Positions 1-7,179 of a stretch of DNA of 64,000 nucleotides are shown here, piece by piece. Origin of the DNA: Flavobacterium sp. ov086. GTDB lineage: Bacteria > Bacteroidota > Bacteroidia > Flavobacteriales > Flavobacteriaceae. Made by a program: the position numbers and the translations under genes. The notes under the pieces were generated by a model. The model saw nothing but the letters and a program-made list of their open reading frames with translations, made no database searches and was not told the origin of the DNA. The DNA lies in the NCBI RefSeq assembly GCF_900187965.1, contig NZ_FZNL01000004.1:308033-372032 (forward strand). Reading direction: 5' to 3'. Position 1 is the stretch's first letter; each line of letters begins with the position of its first letter.

Positions 1-1
1 T

Positions 2-403
2 CCAAATGGTATAGATAAAATTGTACACAACAAAAAATCCCGTAGATTTAAGCATTTGCGTAAAGAATATACCTGGACATTAGCAAAATACGTTGGCGAT
101 ACTGATTTTACAATGGACGGAATGATAATTTTTCCAAACGATTCTTTATCAGAAGATTTGACAAACGAAAGTATGTTGATAGTTCTTAACAGCAGACATT
201 CTTTTGATTTTGATTATGAACCCAAAGAAGGAGATAATCTACAAGTTTTTGGTCCACAAAGTGATTTCAGAAAGTTTTTATCTTTCATCTATAGAGATGA
301 GAAATGGATCACGGATTATTATGATGGTTTCAAGGATAAGACAGAAAAAATAAATTATGGTACAGTAGCTTTTGAAGATAAAACGGAAAATAAAAATGAT
401 TAA
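2..403 (+). CDS. Hypothetical protein, 5'-truncated by the window edge
   Basis: The reading frame is already open at base 2 and continues without a stop to 403, so the true start probably lies outside the window; the first start-like codon inside is a TTG at 56. The visible part is acidic, has no signal peptide or membrane segment, and I recognise no domain. Its last codons overlap the start of the next lipoprotein gene by 8 bp, so the two are probably co-transcribed and translationally coupled. Function unknown. It may be a cytosolic partner of the lipoprotein that follows. Confidence 0.6.
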   Translation, partial: PNGIDKIVHNKKSRRFKHLRKEYTWTLAKYVGDTDFTMDGMIIFPNDSLSEDLTNESMLIVLNSRHSFDFDYEPKEGDNLQVFGPQSDFRKFLSFIYRDEKWITDYYDGFKDKTEKINYGTVAFEDKTENKND

Positions 404-1259
404 AAAAATATTTTTTTTACTATTAACACTTTTGATAATTACAGCGTGTAAAAATCAAAAGGATGAGAATAAATCTCTAAACAAAAAACAAGAAAATGAC
501 AATGATTCCATCTATCTTTTAGCAAAGAATAAAAACGCTCAACCTTTTAATTTAGAAAGCCTCAAAGGGAAATGGGAACTTAAAAAGTCATCAAAATCAG
601 GAGATTCTAAAACTTATAATTTTGAATTATTAGACAGCGAGTTCATTTTAAATGACGGTATTTGTGATGCTTCTTTTGAAATTGATACAATACATAATTT
701 GGAATATCATGTTGAGGGACATTTTTACAATCATTCGCTAAAAGAGGAAATGAAAACTCTGGAGGACAAATTGTATAATTTGTTTAAAATTAATTTAAAC
801 ACATTTCAAGGCGTTATAACAATGAAATGTTCTCCTCCATTTCATAAAATATATGTTTTTGGAGATGATTTACTAGTTTGGTACTCCGGAAATTATATGC
901 ATTTTACCAAAAAAAGCGAACCAAAGGAACTTCTTTTCAAATGCAAAGAAAATGACAACGGTAAATCAAGGTACGACGATGCTTTAAACAAAACGTGTGT
1001 TTGTAATAAAAACACGTTTAATAGTGCTTATAAGATATTTTATAATGAGTCACCGGATTACCTAAAAACTAGTTTGCTGAAAGAATTGCCACAGCAAAAT
1101 CGCGAGTGGAAATCTAAAGATGCGGATGTTTCTTATAGGTGGATTTTGCAGGATACCTTAAAAATAGATATGTATTTTCAAGGTGGCGAAAACTATTATG
1201 TCTTTTATAAAAACAGTGATAATAAAATTGAATACAAAGAATATTTATCACTGCCATAA
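396..1259 (+). CDS. Hypothetical lipoprotein
   Basis: I placed the start at the ATG at 396 because it begins directly with a type II signal peptide (MIKKIFFLLLTLLIITAC), whose lipobox ends at Cys18. An upstream TTG at 372 in the same frame would only add a charged tail in front of it. The mature protein is hydrophilic, about 270 residues, with scattered cysteines and no domain I recognise. It overlaps the preceding truncated gene by 8 bp and converges on the next lipoprotein gene 9 bp downstream. Predicted to be anchored in the outer or inner membrane and to face the periplasm; function unknown. Confidence 0.7.
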   Translation: MIKKIFFLLLTLLIITACKNQKDENKSLNKKQENDNDSIYLLAKNKNAQPFNLESLKGKWELKKSSKSGDSKTYNFELLDSEFILNDGICDASFEIDTIHNLEYHVEGHFYNHSLKEEMKTLEDKLYNLFKINLNTFQGVITMKCSPPFHKIYVFGDDLLVWYSGNYMHFTKKSEPKELLFKCKENDNGKSRYDDALNKTCVCNKNTFNSAYKIFYNESPDYLKTSLLKELPQQNREWKSKDADVSYRWILQDTLKIDMYFQGGENYYVFYKNSDNKIEYKEYLSLP

Positions 1260-1268
1260 CTTAGATTT

Positions 1269-2111
1269 TTAATCGCACGCCATACCAAATAAATCTAATC
1301 CCTGAACATATATTGTTTTAAACGAATTGTCTTTTTTCTGAATAAGAATTCGTCTTTCGGGAAATAGACATTTTGATTTTTTTACATTGGTGTTCCATAA
1401 AAAATCATCATTATAAACAAAATAGGCCGGTCCTATATTTGCGAAAACTTTTACTTTAATACTGTCAAGGTCACTATATCTGTAAACAATACTATCATCT
1501 ATTTTTTGAATTTTCCTTTGGGTTGCAAAATAATTTTTGCCGTAATTTAATTTTATTGGTTTGCTGGAGCAAAAAAGAGGCTTTCCGTTTTTAGCGGTAT
1601 CGAAATTTTTAATGGTCAAGGCAATAAAATTTTCTCTGCAATCATCAATTCGGCAAACCACTTCGTCAACAGTCATTTCGGCAAAACCTTTAGTTCCGTA
1701 AACATAATATTTAGGAGCAATGATTTTTTTAATCTCAGTTTCTAATTTTTTACTTTTTATAAGCTGGATGGTTCCCAGGGTGTCGTAGTATTCAAATTTT
1801 CTGTTTATAGCAGCCGGATGTTTATAGAAATCATTTTCTAGTGAATCAGCATCGTTTATTTTTCTGTATACTTTTTCAAATTTAGATCTGGATAGGCTAT
1901 CAGTGTCAAACATTGTAAGTACAATAGCAGTTGTTTTACTGGTTAAATTATATACAGGATAGATTGTATCTTTTAGTATTTCTAATTCTAAATCTTTAGT
2001 ATCATCTTCTATTTTTTTTATCAGAACACTCGGTTTTGCTGCATTTTTGTCTTTACAGGAAATAAACAACGAAAATGAAATTATGAAGATTATAATAAAT
2101 GTCTTTTGCAT
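1269..2111 (-). CDS. Hypothetical lipoprotein
   Basis: The protein begins with a hydrophobic signal peptide ending in a lipobox (LFISC, Cys19) and has a mature part of about 260 residues rich in Lys, Asp and Ile. No enzymatic motif is visible. Two cysteine pairs (VCRIDDC near residue 155 and others near the C-terminus) could form disulfides. It lies 65 bp downstream of another lipoprotein gene on the same strand, so the two may form one transcript. Function unknown; the family appears to be a lineage-specific Bacteroidota lipoprotein. Confidence 0.7.
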   Translation of the reverse strand: MQKTFIIIFIISFSLFISCKDKNAAKPSVLIKKIEDDTKDLELEILKDTIYPVYNLTSKTTAIVLTMFDTDSLSRSKFEKVYRKINDADSLENDFYKHPAAINRKFEYYDTLGTIQLIKSKKLETEIKKIIAPKYYVYGTKGFAEMTVDEVVCRIDDCRENFIALTIKNFDTAKNGKPLFCSSKPIKLNYGKNYFATQRKIQKIDDSIVYRYSDLDSIKVKVFANIGPAYFVYNDDFLWNTNVKKSKCLFPERRILIQKKDNSFKTIYVQGLDLFGMACD

Positions 2112-2176
2112 TGGTAATAGCGGTGTTTTTTATAAAAAGGATTAGCTGTATTCAGGCTTTTAAAGTATTAGAATCT

Positions 2177-2839
2177 TTAACAACATCCAGTAATGTCAAC
2201 TGCTTTTTTTAGTTTTTTCGAATAACCAATATAGGTTGTATCTTCTTCTCCACGTGAGATCGTGAATAATGGCGTTTTATTATTTCGGCACTCTATAAAT
2301 GCATCATAATCTATAAAATCTTCTTTTGGCCAATTAAGAATATCATCAGCATCCATTTTATTTTTATCAGGTATAACAACAAAAGAATCTCTGTCTAATA
2401 TCTCTTTAGCCTTAGATAAAATATATTTTTCCATTTCATCATCATTTCTAATATGCCTTAAATCATAACCGTTTGCGAGATAACTTGTTTGAAATTTACT
2501 CTCGTATATTAGTTCACCGGCATTATTGAAAATTTGAAATACGGAGGTAGTTTTATTTATATTTCCTTTAGGAACATTAAAAACAAATTTATCTTCTGTT
2601 GAAAGGTCAGAAAAATTTGCGAACAGGGAATCGTTGAATTCTTCTTTAAGTTCAGTATTAACAGCATTATAATAAACATCAGAATCTGCTTGTGTAACTG
2701 AAGCTAAAGTGTCTTGTTCAGGTTTAATTTTTGCGCTATCATTTGCAATTGCAGTATTTTCGGTTTGTTTCTTTTCAACTCGGTTACAGGCAAAAAGTAA
2801 TAGAATAGTGATGGCGCAAATTATAGTGTTTTTAAGCAT
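2177..2839 (-). CDS. Hypothetical lipoprotein
   Basis: A type II signal peptide (LLLFAC, Cys18) is followed by a low-complexity linker rich in Lys, Glu and Asp and then a globular region of about 170 residues with no motif I recognise. It ends with a Cys-Cys pair. It is the first of two lipoprotein genes read towards lower coordinates. Function unknown. The start is supported because the signal peptide begins at the first Met. Confidence 0.7.
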   Translation of the reverse strand: MLKNTIICAITILLLFACNRVEKKQTENTAIANDSAKIKPEQDTLASVTQADSDVYYNAVNTELKEEFNDSLFANFSDLSTEDKFVFNVPKGNINKTTSVFQIFNNAGELIYESKFQTSYLANGYDLRHIRNDDEMEKYILSKAKEILDRDSFVVIPDKNKMDADDILNWPKEDFIDYDAFIECRNNKTPLFTISRGEEDTTYIGYSKKLKKAVDITGCC

Positions 2840-2942
2840 ATTGGTTGTTTGGATTGGTCATGGTTCCTTTAATCAAATATAGAAAAGTATTCTTTTAAAC
2901 TTACAACGAGTAAAGAAATTGATTAATTCATTCTAAAAAAAA

Positions 2943-2972
2943 AACACTCAGTACAAATTTGAACTGAGTGTT
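2943..2972 (-). terminator. Bidirectional rho-independent terminator downstream of fabH
   Basis: A perfect 10-bp stem (AACACTCAGT at 2943-2952 with its complement at 2963-2972) encloses a 10-nt loop. An A-run lies on one side and a T-run on the other, so it can work on either strand. It sits about 45 bp beyond the fabH stop on the minus strand, before the lipoprotein pair. Confidence 0.85.
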
Positions 2973-3019
2973 TTTCTAAGCTATAAAAGTAAAATTTAAA
3001 CAATAAGTTTTCTTCTAAA

Positions 3020-4003
3020 TTACCATTTTATATGCATACTTCCCCAAGAGAATCCTGCACCAAAAGCGGTTACTATAATATTATCTCCTTTTTTGAAGTC
3101 GTTTTTAAAATCCCATAAACATAAAGGAATCGTTGCTGCTGTAGTATTTCCGTATCGCTGAATGTTTATTTTAAATTTGTCGATACCAATTCCGATATCT
3201 TCACTTACAGCCTGAATAATTCTCAGGTTAGCCTGATGTGGTATTACCCAGTCTACCATTTCGGGAGTTAATGAAGCTTTTTCCATTAATTCCTTTGATG
3301 TTGCGCTCATATTTTTTACAGCTTGTTTAAAAACAGTTCTTCCTTCTTGCTGTACAAAATGCTGTTTATTATGAATCGTTTCTTTAGATGTCGAAAGTAG
3401 AGAACCACCGGCACGTACAGTAAGATATTCAGCACCCGTTCCGTCAGTTCTAAAAATATTTTGTTGTATACCTCGTCCTTCTGTATTTGGTCGCAAAAGT
3501 ACTGCTCCGGCACCGTCACCAAATAAAATACAGCTGTTTCTATCTTCATAATTAACAATAGAACTCATTTTATCTGCACCAATTACGATTACATTTTTAT
3601 ATCTGCCGCTTTCAATGAAACTTGCACCAACTGAAAGAGCGTATAAAAAACCGCTGCAAGCAGAATTAAGGTCAAATCCCCAAGCGTTTTTCAAGCCTGC
3701 TTTTTCGCATACTAAGCTAGCTGCGGGAGTTAAAATACGGTCTGGTGTAGAGGTTGCCAGAATAATACAATCAACATCCAGAGGATCGATTGCGTAGTTT
3801 TTAATTAAATCTTTAACTGCAAAAGCTGCCATATCTGAAGTCGCCAATGTTGGATCATCAAGTATTCTTCTTTCTTTTATACCTGTGCGCGAAGTAATCC
3901 ACTCATCTGAGGTATCAACCATTTTTTCTAAATCAGTATTGCTTAATACCGTTTCCGGTACATATCCTCCAATAGCAATAATGGAAGCGTTAATTGTATT
4001 CAT
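3020..4003 (-). CDS. fabH: 3-oxoacyl-ACP synthase III (FabH)
   Basis: This is the condensing enzyme that starts fatty acid synthesis by joining an acyl-CoA primer to malonyl-ACP in the cytosol. The 327-residue length fits the family. The Cys-His-Asn triad is visible: Cys116 in DLNSACSGF, His256 in VIPHQAN and Asn286 in YGNTTAA. The FGDGAGAVLL motif (161-170) is also typical. A small reading frame lies 17 bp upstream on the same strand and may be co-transcribed; a strong terminator follows. Genomes of this group often carry more than one fabH-like gene, so this could be either the housekeeping copy or a paralogue with different primer choice. Confidence 0.96.
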   Translation of the reverse strand: MNTINASIIAIGGYVPETVLSNTDLEKMVDTSDEWITSRTGIKERRILDDPTLATSDMAAFAVKDLIKNYAIDPLDVDCIILATSTPDRILTPAASLVCEKAGLKNAWGFDLNSACSGFLYALSVGASFIESGRYKNVIVIGADKMSSIVNYEDRNSCILFGDGAGAVLLRPNTEGRGIQQNIFRTDGTGAEYLTVRAGGSLLSTSKETIHNKQHFVQQEGRTVFKQAVKNMSATSKELMEKASLTPEMVDWVIPHQANLRIIQAVSEDIGIGIDKFKINIQRYGNTTAATIPLCLWDFKNDFKKGDNIIVTAFGAGFSWGSMHIKW

Positions 4004-4019
4004 TTATTTTAATGTTTCT

Positions 4020-4133
4020 CTATTGTGTGTTTTTTTTATTTTGGTTCCCATTTACCTGGCCCATTTTCTTAAAGTCAGTTAAAAGAACCTGCGGAGTAAA
4101 ATGAAGTTCTGTGTTTTCTTTAATCAAAGTCAT
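4020..4133 (-). CDS. Possible small protein (37 aa) upstream of fabH
   Basis: An ATG at 4133 opens a 37-codon frame ending in TAG at 4020-4022, 17 bp before fabH and in the same direction. The product begins MTLIKENTELHFTPQ and is polar, with no signal peptide or membrane segment. Its composition looks more like real coding than the surrounding AT-rich DNA, and it lies between a good -7 promoter box (4261-4268) and fabH. It could be a small co-transcribed protein, a leader peptide, or the remnant of a longer gene. Confidence 0.35.
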   Translation of the reverse strand: MTLIKENTELHFTPQVLLTDFKKMGQVNGNQNKKNTQ

Positions 4134-4260
4134 TCTTAATATTGTTTGTTTTTAAGTCAGGACAGCGGGAGAATCATTTCACGATAGCAATCAAAATGAT
4201 TTTTTACCGCGAATAAAAAAACGTCTGACTCATAAATTTGAACCTAAGTAATTTTTGGTG

Positions 4261-4268
4261 CAAAGATA
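4261..4268 (-). promoter_or_regulatory. Bacteroidota-type -7 promoter box for the fabH transcript
   Basis: Read on the minus strand this is TATCTTTG, a full match to the TAnnTTTG -7 consensus of Bacteroidota sigma factors. No clear -33 TTG is present at the 19-bp distance. It would give a 5' leader of about 120 nt in front of the 37-codon frame and fabH. Confidence 0.5.
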
Positions 4269-4539
4269 GAAATGAACTAGAAGTAAACCTAAATTTATTT
4301 GCCTGTACAAGAGGTTTACAGTATTAAAAAATTGTTAAACATGCAAAAAATGAGAGTGAATTATGTTTTGTACACCATTTTATCCCTGTTATGTCTATAT
4401 GAACTTAGAATTTTATAAAATTTATGTCTTCGGATTTTAGTTTGAAGAAATTGGCTACATTAAATTAAAATTTATAATAAAGTGACCGTTTTTGTTTGTT
4501 GTGGTATTAATTGGAGCGATTTACAAATTAAAACCTATA

Positions 4540-4651
4540 AGATGTTAGAAGAAAGATGTTAGAAGAAAGAAGTTAGAAGGAAGATGTTAGAAGAAAGAAT
4601 TTAGAAGAAAGATGTTGAAAGAAAGATGTTAGAAGAAAGATGTTGGAAGGA
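4540..4651. repeat. 14-bp tandem repeat array, eight units
   Basis: Eight head-to-tail copies of a 14-bp purine-rich unit, consensus AGATGTTAGAAGAA, with one to three substitutions per unit. Because 14 is not a multiple of three the array cannot encode a repeated peptide, and all frames are broken. The purine-rich top strand could adopt unusual DNA structure. The region from 4134 to 4727 otherwise holds only the fabH promoter box and a hairpin at the end of this array. Confidence 0.9.
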
Positions 4652-4667
4652 AGACTTAAAAAGAAGA

Positions 4668-4700
4668 AAGAGGTGCTGAATTAATTATTTAGCACTTCTT
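4668..4700 (+). terminator. Hairpin with T-tail next to the repeat array
   Basis: A 10-bp stem (AAGAGGTGCT at 4668-4677 with AGCACTTCTT at 4691-4700, one G-U pair) with a 13-nt loop is followed by TTT on the plus strand. It lies about 30 bp below the end of the small minus-strand membrane protein gene and may end that transcript. The right arm and its flank (TTATTTAGCACTTCTTT) occur again at about 5218-5234, so part of this structure has been copied nearby. Confidence 0.5.
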
Positions 4701-4727
4701 TTTGTTATGAGAAAGGAATGTGTTTTA

Positions 4728-4979
4728 CTACGGATTTAAAATTTCACTTATAAACATCAAAATGTCTTTGAATACTATATGTATTAATTGCAAAAATATC
4801 CAGCTACAAACGATGCCTATTCCTATAAATTTTAAAAAATAAAACAGGCTTATTGTCCAGTTTTCTAATTGTTTGGAGTAAATTATGGTATTGTTTAAAT
4901 AATAATACTTTTTAGCTATTGCATAAGAGACTCCCAATAGAATTAGCCAGTAAATTAAAATTGTAGTTTCCAGATTCAT
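4728..4979 (-). CDS. Small membrane protein, hypothetical
   Basis: The 83-residue product has two hydrophobic stretches, at about residues 5-22 and 45-75, separated by a short basic/tyrosine-rich loop, so it should span the inner membrane two or three times. No family is recognised. It stands alone, with about 390 bp of non-coding DNA upstream and a hairpin downstream. Its length and start are plausible but not supported by any motif. Confidence 0.45.
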   Translation of the reverse strand: MNLETTILIYWLILLGVSYAIAKKYYYLNNTIIYSKQLENWTISLFYFLKFIGIGIVCSWIFLQLIHIVFKDILMFISEILNP

Positions 4980-5373
4980 AATTTTAATTTTATGTTATAA
5001 AAAAACTATTGTTTTGAGGACCATGACTTTAGGTGCTTTATAATTGCTTTTTTAGCAAATCTCTGATGTCATTTTTTGAAATGTGTTACGAGAAATCGAC
5101 TCGGAATAAATAAACAATCGGGATATCTAATCCATTACAGTAAAATTATAAAATTTAAGTTATTTGAATTCAGGTTTTTAAGTGAAGTTATTGTAAAGTT
5201 TTCTGACTTAATTGGCTTATTTAGCACTTCTTTCTGTTTATGTTTTGATGAAAAAAATCTGTTGTATTTAAAGATAAATTTTATTTTTAGTCTATTTCTA
5301 TTTTACGGATTGTATTCTTTCTTTAGAATTTTATCTTTAAATTTGAATAGCTGCTAACGTATAAATTTAAAGT
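4980..5373. other. Intergenic region without a convincing gene
   Basis: This 394-bp AT-rich stretch separates the small membrane protein from the DyP peroxidase gene. An open frame at 5076-5357 exists but begins with a TTG, has skewed Phe/Leu/Lys composition from AT-rich sequence and no motif. A partial copy of the hairpin arm from 4691 is seen at about 5218-5234. I see no clear -7 box for the peroxidase gene. Confidence 0.5.
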
Positions 5374-6312
5374 ATGAGTCAATCACAAAACGTCACCGAT
5401 TATCCAAATAATAATACCATTTTCATGGTATGGAAATTTAAAAATGAGGCTAATATAAAGTCTGCATTTGAGAAACTTTGTGCATTAGTAAGCAATTTAA
5501 ATAATTCGTATACCATAAGAATCCCAGACGGACGAACCAGTTGTGTAATGGGTGTTGGACATGATGCCTGGATAAAACTTGGTTTACCAACACCGTTGCC
5601 TAAGGAATTGGTAACTTTTGAAACTATTGCAGGCGTGAAACATACAGCAAAATCTACTGCCGGCGATCTTCATTTTCATTTAAGGGCTCAAAATGCGGCG
5701 ATTTGTTTTGATATGGCGATGGCTATTTCGAAGGTTTTAGAATCTGTAGCGGAATGTCTTGAAGAAGTTCACGGATTCAGGTATTGGGATGGTCGTTCTA
5801 TAATTGGTTTTGTAGACGGTACAGAAAATCCGATAGGCGGGGAACGAGATTTTTTTAGTGTAATTGGTGACGAAGATCCTGCGTACAAAGGAGGAAGTTA
5901 CTTGTTTGTTCAGAAGTACTTTCACAACATGAAAAACTGGGAAAACTTATCTACAGAAGATCAGGAAAAAGTAATTGGAAGATCTAAAATGAACGATATT
6001 GAAATGGCAGACGATGTGAAACCAACAAATTCTCACAGTGCTCTTACCGCCATTACAGACGAAAATGGTAATGATCTTAAAATTGTAAGAGATAATATGC
6101 CTTTCGGAAATCCTTCTAAAGGAGAAGTTGGAACCTACTTTATTGCTTATGCGAGTAAATTTAGCACTACAAAAAAGATGTTGGAAAACATGTTTATAGG
6201 TAACCCACCCGGCAATTATGACCGAATTTTGGATTTTAGTACGGCACAAACCGGAACATTATTTTTTGTACCTACATTAGATTTATTAGATGATTACTCC
6301 GCTGATGCTTAA
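5374..6312 (+). CDS. DyP-type haem peroxidase
   Basis: Dye-decolourising peroxidases use haem b and hydrogen peroxide to oxidise phenolic and dye-like substrates. The family hallmark GXXDG is present as GFVDG (residues 145-149, catalytic Asp148). The proximal haem ligand is probably His221 in TNSHSAL, and Arg239 in IVRDNMPFG matches the distal arginine. The 312-residue length and lack of a signal peptide fit the cytosolic class (YfeX/type B-like). No encapsulin gene is adjacent and I see no C-terminal targeting tail. The next gene, 60 bp downstream on the same strand, encodes a LETM1-like protein. Confidence 0.93.
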   Translation: MSQSQNVTDYPNNNTIFMVWKFKNEANIKSAFEKLCALVSNLNNSYTIRIPDGRTSCVMGVGHDAWIKLGLPTPLPKELVTFETIAGVKHTAKSTAGDLHFHLRAQNAAICFDMAMAISKVLESVAECLEEVHGFRYWDGRSIIGFVDGTENPIGGERDFFSVIGDEDPAYKGGSYLFVQKYFHNMKNWENLSTEDQEKVIGRSKMNDIEMADDVKPTNSHSALTAITDENGNDLKIVRDNMPFGNPSKGEVGTYFIAYASKFSTTKKMLENMFIGNPPGNYDRILDFSTAQTGTLFFVPTLDLLDDYSADA

Positions 6313-6372
6313 ATTGTTTTAAGAAATCGGGAACAACAAAAGAAAAAGAAGAACAAGTAACCAAACAAACTT

Positions 6373-6696
6373 ATGCAGATTGAAACTACGATCACGATCA
6401 TAGAAGAAAATGTTCATCACTTTTTATTGGACCTGAAAAAAGAAGGACAAGGAGAAGAGGAGGCAGGCTTAATTATTCAGAAATATATAAAAGAAGGGAA
6501 AATAAGCGACGAAGAAGAAAATATCTTAAAAATACAACTTTGTGATTCGTTCAAGATAATTGGTATTGGGATTCCTTTTTTATTGATTCCCGGAGCTTCT
6601 GTTTTAATGCCAATATTGATAAAAGTAGCCAGTAAATATAATATCGAACTGATGCCTTCAGCGTTTAATAATCCTGGTCAAAACAATGATGAGTAA
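6373..6696 (+). CDS. LETM1-like domain protein
   Basis: The 107-residue protein has a charged helical N-terminal half (about 1-55) and a hydrophobic C-terminal half with GIPFLLIPGASVLMPILIKV (about 63-82) followed by MPSAF. That spacing of Pro-rich hydrophobic helix and a LPSAF-like end resembles the core of the LETM1 ribosome-binding domain, here as a stand-alone short form common in Bacteroidota. Its role in bacteria is not established. It follows the DyP gene by 60 bp and may share its transcript. Confidence 0.55.
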   Translation: MQIETTITIIEENVHHFLLDLKKEGQGEEEAGLIIQKYIKEGKISDEEENILKIQLCDSFKIIGIGIPFLLIPGASVLMPILIKVASKYNIELMPSAFNNPGQNNDE

Positions 6697-6734
6697 ATTT
6701 AAATCTTTTAAGTGTAACTCACAAAATTTCATTC

Positions 6735-7140
6735 AACACATAGAAACATAGACTTTTAATCTTCACATACTTTGACGCTGGCTCACCTGTGTTTTTTGTT
6801 TCTTTGTTAAATCTCTCGCAATCCCGATAGCCATCGGGAGCAGAGTCGCAAAGTTTTGTCTCCTCATTTTATGTCATTTCGACGGAGGAGAAATCACACG
6901 CGTAACTCGACAAAGATTGGAACCTTTAGGAATGGAATTTCTCGTGTGATTTCTCCTCCGTCGAAATGACAATATTGGGTTTTGATTGCGAATGATGGAT
7001 TAAAATCCATCCCTACAATATATTTCCTTCCTGCGGAACTGCCTAAAAAAAATCGGAGAAATGATTTATATTCTAGCAAGGTCCCAAGGATAAACTTTGC
7101 GACTCTGCGCCTTTGCGCGAAATTAATTTTTGTTTATAAA
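6735..7140. repeat. Dispersed composite repeat with a perfect 29-bp inverted repeat
   Basis: This gene-free stretch is built from motifs that recur elsewhere in the window. It holds an ACACATAGAAACATAGA motif (also near 12300), a small palindrome TCCCGAT/ATCGGGA (6822-6839), and the phrase CGCAAAGTTTTGTCTCCTCA that recurs near 28290. Two 29-bp arms (6872-6900 and 6943-6971) are perfect inverted copies around a 42-bp loop and contain CGACGGAGGAGAAATCACAC. A further segment (6962-7040) is related in inverted orientation to 28625-28670. Such elements are widespread in Flavobacterium intergenic DNA. An open frame at 6894-7079 is an accident of the repeat. Confidence 0.8.
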
Positions 7141-7179
7141 AGCTTAATTTATTGACATTGCCCGAAAAGACGAATCAAA

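Noticed and set aside
4540..4651. Tandem repeat as a CRISPR or a coding repeat
   Set aside because: No spacers, and the 14-bp unit does not keep a reading frame.
5076..5357. Open frame of 93 codons upstream of the DyP gene
   Set aside because: Starts with TTG, has composition expected from AT-rich non-coding DNA, no motif, and contains a partial copy of a neighbouring hairpin.
5374..6696. DyP peroxidase as an encapsulin cargo system
   Set aside because: No encapsulin shell gene nearby and no cargo-type C-terminal tail could be recognised.
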